Source: DATJHM01 sp035493895 (GTDB taxonomy: Bacteria > Chloroflexota > Ktedonobacteria > Ktedonobacterales > Ktedonobacteraceae). From it: a stretch of DNA of 34,800 bases. The stretch lies in contig DATJHM010000010.1 in NCBI GenBank assembly GCA_035493895.1, positions 1-34,800 on the forward strand. The letters are read 5' to 3'. Position 1 is the first letter of the stretch; every line of letters starts with the position of its first letter. This document shows, in pieces, positions 23,516 through 32,179 of the stretch. A program made the position numbers and the translations under genes. The notes under the pieces were generated by a model. It ran no database searches. It was not told the DNA's origin and worked only from the letters and a program-made list of their open reading frames with translations.

Positions 23516-23882
23516 TGCATCCTTCCTCCAAGCGATGCTGTTTTCCCTTTACGCAATGCCTCGGGATATGGCGGTAATAATGTATTCTATATGCAGATGT
23601 TGGCTATCGCTTTAGCGATCTCTAGAATGGTAAAAGGACGAACTATGATGGACACGGCGGAAATCGTGTCCTGTTTCGACGCTATTTGCAAGAGTAGCAA
23701 AACATCTACGTCTACAAAACCCGCTCATACACACTAAGGGATTTCCATCCCTCTTACCGGAAGCGGTCCGGGTCCGCAAAACATAACAGGTAGGGACAGA
23801 ACTCGTCCCCTCGACTCCAAATAAATGGGCTGAGATATCTTTTCAGCTCAAACCAAAGACGTAAAGGGATACAAGAGACAGA
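23516..23882. other. 367-bp intergenic region with several hairpins, possible structured RNA
   Basis: Four perfect short stems occur in series: GGACACG/CGTGTCC (23650-23671), GGGAT/ATCCC (23738-23751), GGGAC/GTCCC (23793-23809) and GCTGA/TCAGC (23829-23847). ACCG/CGGT (23756-23767) lies between the second and third. A small ORF with a good ribosome site sits at 23645-23737. The combination could be an unannotated RNA gene or just gene-poor DNA. No tRNA or tmRNA fits. Confidence 0.4.
23645..23737 (+). CDS. Possible 30-residue small protein
   Basis: An ATG-ATG start with AAAAGGA at 23632-23638 (6-bp spacing) opens a 30-codon frame that is Ser/Thr/Lys-rich at its end (SSKTSTSTKPAHTH). No similarity is recognised. 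The hairpin GGACACG/CGTGTCC lies at its beginning. It may be a chance frame. Confidence 0.22.
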   Translation: MMDTAEIVSCFDAICKSSKTSTSTKPAHTH

Positions 23883-24377
23883 ATGAGTGAATTACAAAGG
23901 GAAGAGCCAGGCTCAGTCACACTGGCATACATGGATTACTTAAATCAAGCAACGTTTCTAGATACATTAGAAGTAATTCTGGCATCGTCGGATCTCTCGG
24001 TTAAAAGAGATGAATCGAAAGTTGAAGATATTCTTGAGAAGTTAGCCGCTCAAGGCATATGGCCTGAATTAGATCCATTCTGGCTCACGATTGCATTAGC
24101 ATTCGATTCAACGCCTATCGCAACAAGGGTGTTAAACAAAATTGGCGAAAATCTTTGTAATGAGATAAAAAGCTCAAAGGCGAAAAAAAAGAAAAATAAG
24201 CCAGCAGAAGCATCCGAACGAAAGCCTCAAAGGATCGAAATCACCATCACAATTGCAGACTGCAAGCTATCCTTAGAAAAGACTTTCCGCCTGGATAGTG
24301 TAGATGGCGATTTCAAACTACTCTACGAAGTTTTTCAGACTTTAGAGAAGCAGCTCCCGGAAGGGCCTCATCAGTAA
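23883..24377 (+). CDS. Hypothetical protein (164 aa)
   Basis: I do not recognise this family. The protein is acidic at the N-terminus and has a lysine block KAKKKKNK near residues 99-106, which splits it into a helical N-terminal part (DILEKLAAQGIWPELDPFWLTIALAF) and a C-terminal part with beta character (RIEITITIADCKLSLEKTFRLD) that ends in a helix. There is no signal peptide or membrane segment. Codon use is lower in GC than in neighbouring genes, which may mean recent acquisition. The ATG at 23883 has only a weak purine-rich site (GAGACAGA). It is convergent with the DinB-type gene. Confidence 0.6.
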   Translation: MSELQREEPGSVTLAYMDYLNQATFLDTLEVILASSDLSVKRDESKVEDILEKLAAQGIWPELDPFWLTIALAFDSTPIATRVLNKIGENLCNEIKSSKAKKKKNKPAEASERKPQRIEITITIADCKLSLEKTFRLDSVDGDFKLLYEVFQTLEKQLPEGPHQ

Positions 24378-24474
24378 TGAATGTTATGAGATAAAGAGCT
24401 GATTCGGTTGGAGACAATGGATGGGCTCGCCCCTATCTAACTCTCTCAGATCTTTTCTTCGTGTCCATGAGCAT

Positions 24475-25314
24475 CTACAAAAGCCGCTTTTTTAGCTCGA
24501 CCAGATGCTCCCACTCATGCTCCAGCATGCGGCGCACCAGACGACGCGCCGTGTGCGTGGATTTGCTGAGCACAAATGGCTCGGAAAGCTCCTTCCTGCT
24601 CAAAGAGCGCAGCTTCTTAATCTCACTCTCCCGCAGCACTCCCATCCACGTCAAGAGCGCCTCTTTCGATCTCGACACATTCGTGCCAGAGCCGCGTATC
24701 CCATCCAGCTTCCCGAAATGCCGTGTATACGAATATTCTGCCCCGAAAATATGCTCTAAAATCGCCTTGACGGGCCGCCCACCGGACAACGGTTTCTCCG
24801 CCATCTGCACCTCGCTCAACCCGCTAACCAGTTCCAGCACCTCCGCTCGCGACCATTCCAGACGCCTGACATACCTCTCCAGTTCCTCCGGCACAAGTGG
24901 CTCCAGGTCCGCAGAAAAGTGACCACTGCCGATCCACTCCCCATTCGTATTATGTTCCGCGATCCGCGTCTGAATCTCCTCATCAGGATGTGCATCTTCA
25001 CCATGCCGACGCAAAAACTCCAGATAGGAGCGGATTGCGCGCGGCGCGTCTTCCAACGCCGCCTCGGTTGTCGCTCCCTGAACAATGCACCCTAACAGAT
25101 CAAACACATGGATCATCGTCTTCTTGCGCATCGGACCCGATTCAAGATACAACGTATATGCCGCCACCTCCTCATCTCCTTTCTCGCTGATGATCTTTTG
25201 CTCTTCCATCCAGGCAATAAAATATTTTCGTGGCCCCCCGTTCGTACCGCCCCCAGGCCAGTAGGGGCGTGGTGCAGCGATAGCGGAACTGCGCCCCCGT
25301 CCCCCACCGGCCAT
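24475..25314 (-). CDS. HicB-like domain fused to a DinB-like domain
   Basis: Counting from the start chosen here (279 residues), about residues 50-105 resemble a HicB-type antitoxin domain: AAYTLYLESG, then MIHVFDLLGCIVQGATTEAALEDAPRAIRSYLEFL. Residues about 140-279 form a DinB-like four-helix bundle with AILEHIFGAEYSYTRHFG and a terminal MLEHEWEHLVELKKRLL, whose His residues could bind metal. No HicA toxin gene is adjacent, so this is not a standard toxin-antitoxin pair. The start is uncertain: ATG 25314 has GAGG 5 bp before it; ATG 25362, ATG 25209 and TTG 25374 are alternatives. The Gly/Arg-rich first 30 residues may be untranslated. Confidence 0.75.
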   Translation of the reverse strand: MAGGGRGRSSAIAAPRPYWPGGGTNGGPRKYFIAWMEEQKIISEKGDEEVAAYTLYLESGPMRKKTMIHVFDLLGCIVQGATTEAALEDAPRAIRSYLEFLRRHGEDAHPDEEIQTRIAEHNTNGEWIGSGHFSADLEPLVPEELERYVRRLEWSRAEVLELVSGLSEVQMAEKPLSGGRPVKAILEHIFGAEYSYTRHFGKLDGIRGSGTNVSRSKEALLTWMGVLRESEIKKLRSLSRKELSEPFVLSKSTHTARRLVRRMLEHEWEHLVELKKRLL

Positions 25315-25480
25315 CTCGCCCTCACCCGTGCGTCTCGAGCGCGTTTTCAGAAAAGACGCCATGAGCTTTGGCAAACTATTACTTTCGCCCGAATTGCCCG
25401 TTCATGTCCTCTAGATCAAACACATTGACTATAAGAAGTTTACTCCATATCGAGTCCAAACAGATGCTCACTTAGCATCC

Positions 25481-25876
25481 TCAGGCGTTAGCAGCGAGCG
25501 TGCTGTACAGCTCGATCACGTGCCCGTCTGGATCGGCGATATGGGCCGTGCGTGCGCGCCATGCCGGTCGATCTACAGGAGCCGAAACGGAAGTAGCCCC
25601 CTGCGCAATCAGCTCGGCATAGGACGCGTCAACATCATCAACGCGGAAATCGAGCACGATCTGACGTCCCTGCGGCTCCGGTACCGGCGTGGCCTCACCG
25701 ACGGCGGAAGCAAATTCGTCGCACGCCATCAGTTCGAGTCCCGCTTTCCCCGTATCGAAATACGCATAGCCCATCGTCTCATCCTGAAATTGCAGAGGCA
25801 CCTTGATCAGATCTCGCCAGAAACGAACTGCCACCGGAAAATCTTTCACCAGCAAACGAATACCGAAAAATTCCAT
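25481..25876 (-). CDS. Glyoxalase/bleomycin-resistance (VOC) family protein
   Basis: The 131-residue product has the two beta-alpha-beta-beta-beta modules of the VOC superfamily: FFGIRLLVKDFPVAVRFWRDLI at the start, LELMACDEF in the middle, VLDFRVDDVDASYAELIAQGA opening the second module, and HIADPDGHVIELYS at the end, with His and Glu as possible metal ligands. The first module has Arg where many relatives carry a metal-binding His. The ATG at 25876 follows AAAGGAG; the open frame upstream of it is not coding. The HicB-like/DinB gene lies 166 bp downstream on the same strand. The substrate is unknown. Confidence 0.88.
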   Translation of the reverse strand: MEFFGIRLLVKDFPVAVRFWRDLIKVPLQFQDETMGYAYFDTGKAGLELMACDEFASAVGEATPVPEPQGRQIVLDFRVDDVDASYAELIAQGATSVSAPVDRPAWRARTAHIADPDGHVIELYSTLAANA

Positions 25877-26056
25877 TATGTACTCCTTTTCCTGACTATC
25901 GTTCTTCTTTCCTCGCAGTATAGCGGGAGTACAGGTGAAAATCGGTCCTTTATTCTTGCTGTTTCTTCTGGCCGAAGAAAATGCCTCTATTTTGAAGCCC
26001 TCTGTATGATGGTAGTAGTTCGAGGAAATACAGTGTAGCAAGGGAAAGGCTTCACC

Positions 26057-27217
26057 ATGAGCAGGGCATCTTCTTCTATCAAGGTCCATCTCTTCATCCT
26101 GGCATGCCTGCTCTCTTTCACGCTCTGCCCACATCACACCGTCAGGGCCGATGGGGGAGCCCCACAGGTTGCCTATGTCAGCGGTACGCCAGAGGGTATC
26201 TCCATTATTGATATCGCACAACAAAAAGTCATCGGAACCATCGCTACACCTGAGAGTCCACAGACCCTTCTCCTGAGCATCGATGGTCGCTACCTCTTCG
26301 TCACGCAACCTCAACACAATCACTTTCTTTCGTTAAGTGCAAAAACCGGAAAAACCATCTGTAGCGCGACTATACCCGGCGCACCCTCGTTGCTCTCGCT
26401 CGATCCCACGACCAATACGCTCTATGTTGCCGGGAACGATGCCAATCGTGTGACGGAGCTTGATGGGCTCACCTGTCATATCAAGCAGATGTTTTCGACA
26501 AACGCTCCCGTCTATGGGATTGCGCTCGCTCTGGCAAATATCAATCTTGCGGATGGGAAAAATAATCAGCTCTGGGTCGCAACGACGCATGCACTCCAGG
26601 TCTTCGATACCCAGACAGGCCAATCGCTGGCAAGCATTACTCTTCCCCAGGAACCTCAATTCCTGAGCATTCCTCCAGGCTCAACGGTCTATACGGCCAC
26701 TCGTCAGGGGAGTATTGAGGCGATCGATATCAAGCGCCACACGACAATGACCGTTATCACTGGTGGCACCTATGGTCCGATGGACTTCAATGAGCAGACC
26801 GGAGAAATGTTCGTACCCGATCGAAAAAGTAACCGTCTGCTTGTCCTTGCGCCCGTCTCTATTGGAGCACCACTCCCACATGAACCCCGACGCGTCATCT
26901 CTTTTCCCTCTGCGCCTGTCTCTATTGCGATTACCAGTGACGGACAACTTGGCTTTGTCGCTCTGCAAAATGGCACGGTGAGCATGCTCGATCTCCCGGG
27001 CAGGCAAACGATCGCCACACTGACCGTTGGCGGCTCTCCACACTTTCTCATCACCGGGCTCAATCCACCGCTTGTGGGCCTGATTCCTCAGGAAACAACA
27101 TTCCTGGGCACGCTCGTCCAATATGGAGCATATACACTCCTGGCTCTTTTTTTCTTCGCCCCGCTCGTCTACTTCTGGTATTCCGCACGCAAAAAGAGAG
27201 CGAACCATGCGCAATAA
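26057..27217 (+). CDS. Exported YVTN-type beta-propeller protein with C-terminal membrane anchor
   Basis: The 386-residue protein has a signal peptide (about residues 1-31, ending near TVRA), then repeated blades of about 45 residues in YVTN/NHL style: VAYVSGTPEGISIIDIAQQKVIGTI, TNTLYVAGNDANRVTELD, QLWVATTHALQVFDTQTGQSLASI, SIEAIDIKRHTTMTVI and GQLGFVALQNGTVSMLDLPGRQTIATLTVGG. A hydrophobic helix at about 356-376 with a basic tail (SARKKRANHAQ) would anchor it in the membrane, propeller outside. No enzyme motif is seen; a binding or scaffold role at the cell surface is likely. It is divergent from the VOC gene and monocistronic. Confidence 0.82.
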   Translation: MSRASSSIKVHLFILACLLSFTLCPHHTVRADGGAPQVAYVSGTPEGISIIDIAQQKVIGTIATPESPQTLLLSIDGRYLFVTQPQHNHFLSLSAKTGKTICSATIPGAPSLLSLDPTTNTLYVAGNDANRVTELDGLTCHIKQMFSTNAPVYGIALALANINLADGKNNQLWVATTHALQVFDTQTGQSLASITLPQEPQFLSIPPGSTVYTATRQGSIEAIDIKRHTTMTVITGGTYGPMDFNEQTGEMFVPDRKSNRLLVLAPVSIGAPLPHEPRRVISFPSAPVSIAITSDGQLGFVALQNGTVSMLDLPGRQTIATLTVGGSPHFLITGLNPPLVGLIPQETTFLGTLVQYGAYTLLALFFFAPLVYFWYSARKKRANHAQ

Positions 27218-27308
27218 AACCAGATTACGGCAAGCGAGAAACTATCGTGAAAGAGGAATAGGCCTGCACAAAATGCCGACCCATCCCTCATAGCACGCAC
27301 AAAAACGA

Positions 27309-28610
27309 CTACGCAAACGGCTGGAGATACTCGCGTTCCGCTTCCCACATCTCATCGAAGAGCGCACTGATCTCGGCAGGCGAGCAGACAGCACTGGTCA
27401 GTGGGTCCAGGTACAGGGCATAGCGTGCGGCCTCTTTATCATGGTTCAGGAGGGCATCACACATCAGCTTGTGCACGGACATATGGCTGCGATTCAAGGC
27501 CGCCAGTTGTTCTGGCAATGCGCCAAAGTGGCACGGCTGTACGCCATTCTGGTCAACGAGACAGGCGACTTCTACGCAGCCATCGGGCAGATTATCGATG
27601 AGATGCGTGTTGCGCACATTCCCATAGATCACCTTCGGCTGATGCTGAGTCACGGCCTCGATAATGTATGATCCATACTCATGACTCCGCTTGAACGGGA
27701 TCTCGCGGGTGCCATCAAGCATTTCACGAATAGAGGTGCTATTGCGTTCGCGCCACGTCGGCCAGTTATTGGCATAGAAGCCCGTGCCGCCCAGGTAGCC
27801 ATCTCGACAGTACTTCTCGATCAGGTCGGGACGCTTGCGGAAATAGGGGACATACTCCGAAAAATGTCCGCTACTCTCGGTGACAAACGCGCCGAAATGC
27901 AACATCATTTCGAGGCGCACGGGATCGCGCTCGTAGATCTCGCTGGTCTTCGCACGCTCACGCAGCTTCGGATACATATCCTCGCCATTGTGACGCAGTT
28001 CGGTGAACCAGGCATTGTGATTAATGCCCGCACACTGCCACTTCAACTCCTCGTACGGCACCTCCAGGAAGTCCGCCAGCAGTTTCGAGGTCGCCTGTAC
28101 ACTATGGCAGAGTCCGACCGTGCGCATGCTCGTGCCAGTCAACGCGGCCAGCGTCAGAATCGACATCGGATTGGTGTAGTTGAGCACCCAGCTTTGCGGA
28201 CACAGCTCTTCTGCGTCGTGCAAAATGTCCAGCCACGCCGGACCGGTGCGCAGCGCTTTGAAGATACCACCCGGGCCAATAGTGTCGCCAATACACTGAT
28301 TGACACCATATTTCATGGGAATATCGAAATCGTAACGCACGTTTGCAAGGCCAGCGACCTCAATGGAATTGATAATGAAATCAGTGCCTGGCAGAAGATC
28401 GCGCCTCTCCGTCGAAGCTCGGACGGTCCACTGTTTCCCGCTCAGAGCCACAAGCTTTTCAGCGATTTGATGCGCTAACTCCAGCCGTTCTGGATTGATA
28501 TCCACCAGCGCAAAACAGCCCTCATCCAGGCCGTCAATGTGCAGAATATCAGTGATGAGTTGACGCGCAAACACGGTGCTCCCTGCACCCAGGATGGTGA
28601 TTTGTGGCAT
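27309..28610 (-). CDS. GH4 family alpha-galactosidase (MelA-like)
   Basis: The 433-residue enzyme belongs to glycoside hydrolase family 4, which uses NAD and a divalent metal for a redox-elimination mechanism. The NAD site is ITILGAGSTVF (4-14), the metal ligands are Cys168 in GLCHSVQ and His198 in CAGINHNAW, and IGDTIGPGGIFKALRT and VIYGNVRN are shared with E. coli MelA. The CHSV motif marks alpha-galactosidases, whereas alpha-galacturonidases of this family carry CHEV, so galactosides are the expected substrate. ATG 28610 was chosen with AAGGAG upstream; TTG 28616 is possible. The LacI gene lies 71 bp upstream on the same strand. Confidence 0.9.
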   Translation of the reverse strand: MPQITILGAGSTVFARQLITDILHIDGLDEGCFALVDINPERLELAHQIAEKLVALSGKQWTVRASTERRDLLPGTDFIINSIEVAGLANVRYDFDIPMKYGVNQCIGDTIGPGGIFKALRTGPAWLDILHDAEELCPQSWVLNYTNPMSILTLAALTGTSMRTVGLCHSVQATSKLLADFLEVPYEELKWQCAGINHNAWFTELRHNGEDMYPKLRERAKTSEIYERDPVRLEMMLHFGAFVTESSGHFSEYVPYFRKRPDLIEKYCRDGYLGGTGFYANNWPTWRERNSTSIREMLDGTREIPFKRSHEYGSYIIEAVTQHQPKVIYGNVRNTHLIDNLPDGCVEVACLVDQNGVQPCHFGALPEQLAALNRSHMSVHKLMCDALLNHDKEAARYALYLDPLTSAVCSPAEISALFDEMWEAEREYLQPFA

Positions 28611-28681
28611 CGCCAATGAACTCCTTCTTTCGGACAACTCTTACGGGTCCCACCCCGCCAGATACAAAAAGGGAACGAATT

Positions 28682-29740
28682 TTATAGGGATGAAGGGGCA
28701 GGTCCCGTCGATTGGCGCACCACAAGTTGTGTGGGGACAATCAATGGAGACGGGGGATTTTCTGCTTTCCCTTCAATGATCGCAATTAAACGCTGCACCG
28801 CGCCTCGCCCGATCATATCATGGTCCTGCCGAGATGTAGTGAGCGCAGGGACGGTATAGTGACCCAGTTCGATGTCATCGAAACCGGTCAGCGAAACATC
28901 TTCTGGCACACGCAAGCCATGCTCATGGATCGCACGCAGGGCTCCCATGGCCATGACATCGCTTCCGGCCACGATAGCCGTAAAATCACGCCGCTCGTCC
29001 AGCAGCATCGAAGCCGTTTTATAGGCCTCATCCACGTTCCATCCTCCTTGCCGCGTCAGGCTGGGATCAAACGGAATACCCGCATTGGCAAGGGCCTGCT
29101 GTCCCCCCAGCAGACGCTCCATACCGGGAAGGTCGGAAAGCGAGCCAATTAAAAAGACAATCCGTCTATGCCCAAGTGAGAGCAGGTGCTCGGTCACCTG
29201 ACGCGCGCTATCGATATGGTCCGCTTTCACATAGGTGGCATGGCTCCCATGACCTGCGGCATCGATAAAGACGGTCGGAATATTGCCTTGCAGCAAGGCA
29301 TGAATACGAGGATCGGGCGGCTGTAGACGCAGGCTGACCATGATCGTTCCGGCCACACGCCGCATTTGCAGACTACGGATATAATTCTCGGGAGTTTTGC
29401 CCTGTGGTCGCGATGGCAGCAGCAGATCGTACCCCTGAGAGGCCGCCTCGTTCTCAATCGATTTCAAAACATCCAGATAGAAATAACGAGATGTTTTGCT
29501 TAACGACGAGAGATTCAGCTCCCCTTCGCCATCTTCGCTCCAGAGGCCCAACACCAACATACGCGAGCGATGACGAACCAGGCTCTGTGCCACCACATCA
29601 GGTTCGTAGCCGAGGGCTGCAATGGCAGCGTGAACGCGTTCTTTTGCTTCCGGGCTGATCCGCGAAGATCCGTTCAGGACACGGGAAACTGTTGCGCGCG
29701 AAACACCTGCCAGTTGCGCTACCTGCTCGCTCGTAACCAT
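28682..29740 (-). CDS. LacI-family regulator of the GH4/ABC region
   Basis: The 352-residue protein has an N-terminal helix-turn-helix (TSEQVAQLAGVSRATVSRVLNGSS, residues 3-26), a GYEPDVVAQSLVRHRS hinge and a sugar-sensing domain with RIVFLIGS, TAIVAGSDVMAMGALRAI and VSLTGFDDIELGHYTVPALTT. ATG 29740 follows GGGGAGAG. It is read toward the GH4 gene and divergently from the ABC operon; the shared 396-bp region holds the palindrome TGTACACGTGTACA next to its own -35 box and a related site at the ABC promoter. It probably represses both transcription units in the absence of a galactoside, inferred from the neighbouring genes. Confidence 0.93.
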   Translation of the reverse strand: MVTSEQVAQLAGVSRATVSRVLNGSSRISPEAKERVHAAIAALGYEPDVVAQSLVRHRSRMLVLGLWSEDGEGELNLSSLSKTSRYFYLDVLKSIENEAASQGYDLLLPSRPQGKTPENYIRSLQMRRVAGTIMVSLRLQPPDPRIHALLQGNIPTVFIDAAGHGSHATYVKADHIDSARQVTEHLLSLGHRRIVFLIGSLSDLPGMERLLGGQQALANAGIPFDPSLTRQGGWNVDEAYKTASMLLDERRDFTAIVAGSDVMAMGALRAIHEHGLRVPEDVSLTGFDDIELGHYTVPALTTSRQDHDMIGRGAVQRLIAIIEGKAENPPSPLIVPTQLVVRQSTGPAPSSL

Positions 29741-29798
29741 AAAACAACTCTCCCCTGGTGATGTTGTCGCTTCATCACCCTCGTGCTCATTTTCTTCA

Positions 29799-29842
29799 AG
29801 TATTCCATTGACAAACACATTTGTCAAGTGTACACGTGTACA
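29799..29842 (-). promoter_or_regulatory. LacI gene promoter with palindromic operator
   Basis: Read on the minus strand, TTGACA (29822-29827) and AATACT (29799-29804) are 17 bp apart. The perfect palindrome TGTACACGTGTACA, centred on CG as in many LacI-family sites, lies immediately upstream of the -35 box at 29829-29842. Confidence 0.62.
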
Positions 29843-29969
29843 TATTGCATTGTTTTTTTAATATCGTCTGGTCGCTAAAACGCGCACCACAGGCCCATCC
29901 TTAGTGCTTTTTTCACCACTCACACGTGCCTCTATCTACGTCAAATTGCCTGATATTGCGCTTCTACCC

Positions 29970-30027
29970 TTGACAAACCTGAAAAATGGATGGTACTATT
30001 CCTCTCACGGATATGTACACGTGCTCA
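29970..30027 (+). promoter_or_regulatory. ABC operon promoter with downstream operator-like site
   Basis: TTGACA at 29970-29975 and TACTAT at 29994-29999 are 18 bp apart. TGTACACGTGCTCA (30014-30027) shares the first ten bases and 11 of 14 positions with the palindrome beside the LacI gene. It falls just past the expected transcription start, a position that would block elongation. Confidence 0.6.
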
Positions 30028-30136
30028 CAATAATCAAGACGAAAGCGACTTGATTACCCATGCCCAATTTCTGCACTGATGCAGAGAATTAGAATGATCT
30101 TCGTCTGTATAGTCCTCTTGGAGAAGGAGCAAACCC

Positions 30137-31147
30137 ATGGGACAACGACAAAGAGGTATAGGGAAGCCCGCAGAAGGGATGGAAGCCCGGACAGATCACA
30201 ATCCCCCGGTACCGCTCGAGATATCTTCGTTAGATGTCAGGACGCGAAGAACTGGCTTCCATGGAGCAGGATTTCGCCTGCGCACCATCCTTGAAGCATA
30301 CCTCTTTCTCCTTCCAAGTTTTATTGGTCTCCTGGTTTTCTTATTGTTGCCTATCATTGCCGTGGCAGTGCTCAGTCTTTTCAACTGGGGCCTGCTCTCT
30401 ACCCCCAAATTCATCGGCCTGCAAAACTACAATACGCTCATACATAGCCAGGTGATGTGGCATTCGTTGTTTGTCACAATCTACTATGTGCTTCTCAATA
30501 TCCCGGCACAAACGGTCATCGCGCTTCTACTCGCGCTACTGATGAATAAAAAGCTGCCGGGCATAGGCATCTTTCGCACGCTCTTTGTTGTACCCTGGAT
30601 GGCAACGCCGGTCGCCATGGGTATTGTCTGGCAATGGATTTTCAGTCCGCAGTACGGCTCGCTGAACACGTTCCTGGCGTTCTTCGGCATCCATGGTCCA
30701 GCCTGGCTGACTTCGTTGGGATTGGCGCTCCCTTCGGTGGCGGCGGTCAATATCTGGCAGTATGTGGGATACAATATGCTCTTCTTCCTGGCTGGCGTGC
30801 AGGGCATTCCTGAGTATCTCTATGAAGCCGCGCACATTGACGGCGCGTCCCCCGTGCGCGCCTTCTTCCAGATCACGCTGCCGCTTCTCAATCCGACGCT
30901 CTTCTTTGTGCTTGTGACGGACATCATTGGCTCGTTCCAGGTCTTTGATACGGTGTTTGTCATGACGAACGGTGGTCCGGAGCAAAATACGACGACGTTC
31001 AACTTTTTGCTCTACAGAGAAGCATTTCAATATTTCCACACAGGCTACGCGGCGGCTCTTTCGATGGTTCTGTTTGTCATTATCGCGGCCGTTACGCTGA
31101 TACAGGCACTCTACTTCCGAAATCGTACCGTCTACGATCTCAGTTAA
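30137..31147 (+). CDS. Sugar ABC transporter permease (MalF/UgpA type)
   Basis: The 336-residue inner-membrane protein has an N-terminal cytoplasmic stretch of about 50 residues, then six predicted helices starting at ILEAYLFLLPSFIGLLVFLLLPI. Family blocks are FNWGLLSTPKFIGLQNY, RTLFVVPWMATPVAMGIVWQWIF and the EAA loop YEAAHIDGASPVRAFFQITLPLLNP. GAAGGAG precedes the ATG. It pairs with the permease encoded 42 bp downstream. Opposite to a LacI and alpha-galactosidase gene, it is probably part of a galactoside importer; that is inference. Confidence 0.92.
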   Translation: MGQRQRGIGKPAEGMEARTDHNPPVPLEISSLDVRTRRTGFHGAGFRLRTILEAYLFLLPSFIGLLVFLLLPIIAVAVLSLFNWGLLSTPKFIGLQNYNTLIHSQVMWHSLFVTIYYVLLNIPAQTVIALLLALLMNKKLPGIGIFRTLFVVPWMATPVAMGIVWQWIFSPQYGSLNTFLAFFGIHGPAWLTSLGLALPSVAAVNIWQYVGYNMLFFLAGVQGIPEYLYEAAHIDGASPVRAFFQITLPLLNPTLFFVLVTDIIGSFQVFDTVFVMTNGGPEQNTTTFNFLLYREAFQYFHTGYAAALSMVLFVIIAAVTLIQALYFRNRTVYDLS

Positions 31148-31189
31148 GAGCAGAACCAGCTCAACGCAGAGAAAGGAGGGAACCTATCT

Positions 31190-32086
31190 ATGGCCTCTAT
31201 TGATACAACATATCAAGTAGGAGAGGGTACCTATCGCCGAGGCAAGAGCAGCCAGAAGCACCTATTTCGACACCTGCCAACGTATGTGATTCTGTATGCG
31301 ATCTTGATCCTGGGCACGATTATCTCGTTTTTCCCCTACTGGATCGCACTTGTCACGTCGCTGAAGCCATCGAGGCTTTTGTACGTAGGGGCACCGTGGT
31401 CGTTGCCCGCTTCGTTTACCCTTGATAACTACAGTCAGGCCCTGACGAAGTACTCGTTCCCGGACTTCCTGGTTCACACGATTATTTTCGCAGCGATCGC
31501 GACCATCGGTCAGATTGTCTTCAGTACTTTCGCGGCTTACGCCTTTGCGCGTATGGAGTTCCCGGGACGGGACGCGATTTTCTGGCTCTATCTCTGCACA
31601 TTGATGGTGCCAAACATTGTCACGCTCATCCCGCTGTTCATCCTTATGCGCACATTCGGCTGGGTCAATACCTACTACGGCCTTGCGGCTCCCTATGTGC
31701 TTGGCACGCCCTATGGCATCTTTCTGATGCGCCAGTTCTTCCGCAGTATTCCACAGGATCTGGAGAGTTCCGCACGCATTGAGGGCGCTAGCACGTTGCA
31801 AGTAATGCGCCAGATTATCTTGCCGCTCAGTCGCCCGATCTTCGCCACGCTGGCGATCATCACGTTTGTGTCCGCCTGGAATAACTTCCTCTGGCCCCTG
31901 ATTATCACCAACACGGAGGATCTGCGCGTGCTGACGGTAGCGATTGCGGCGTTCCAGTCCAACTATGGTTCGCAGTGGAACCTGATGATGGCGGCGACGT
32001 TTATTGCGCTGGGGCCGTTGCTGATATTGTTCTTCTTATTTCAACAACACATAGTGCGTTCCATCCAGCTCAGCGGATTTAAGTAA
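31190..32086 (+). CDS. Sugar ABC transporter permease (MalG/UgpE type)
   Basis: The 298-residue protein has six predicted helices. The first follows a basic, hydrophilic N-terminus (YRRGKSSQKHLFRHLP). The EAA loop is LESSARIEGASTLQVMRQIILPLSRP and the last segment HIVRSIQLSGFK is typical for this type. AAAGGAGGG stands before the ATG. The solute-binding lipoprotein gene follows 93 bp later. No ATPase gene is in the operon, so a shared MsmX/UgpC-type ATPase encoded elsewhere must energise it. Confidence 0.92.
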   Translation: MASIDTTYQVGEGTYRRGKSSQKHLFRHLPTYVILYAILILGTIISFFPYWIALVTSLKPSRLLYVGAPWSLPASFTLDNYSQALTKYSFPDFLVHTIIFAAIATIGQIVFSTFAAYAFARMEFPGRDAIFWLYLCTLMVPNIVTLIPLFILMRTFGWVNTYYGLAAPYVLGTPYGIFLMRQFFRSIPQDLESSARIEGASTLQVMRQIILPLSRPIFATLAIITFVSAWNNFLWPLIITNTEDLRVLTVAIAAFQSNYGSQWNLMMAATFIALGPLLILFFLFQQHIVRSIQLSGFK

Positions 32087-32179
32087 TGCTGGCTGGATAC
32101 CCTTGCAAACGACAGAGGGAGCAGCGGTGCTCCACCTGTTTGGACAACCTTTTCATTGTACGATAAGGAGAGAGAAACG

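Larger units (their letters stand above)
29741..30136. other. Divergent control region between the LacI gene and the ABC operon
   Basis: This 396-bp region carries both promoters and the two operator-like sites listed separately. Also present is the inverted repeat GACAAA-CACA-TTTGTC at 29810-29825, overlapping the -35 box of the LacI promoter. No coding sequence is seen. The transcript of the ABC operon would have a leader of about 130 nt. Confidence 0.6.

Noticed and set aside
23620..23815. A tmRNA-like gene, suggested by GTTTCGACG near 23676 and TCGACTCCA near 23811
   Set aside because: The T-arm does not have the standard loop, no tag frame ending in LAA follows the expected resume codon, and the length is too short.
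24475..25314. A complete HicAB toxin-antitoxin pair
   Set aside because: No HicA-like small gene is adjacent on either side.
27681..28478. A long plus-strand frame of 265 codons
   Set aside because: It is fully antisense to the GH4 gene, which has all family motifs.
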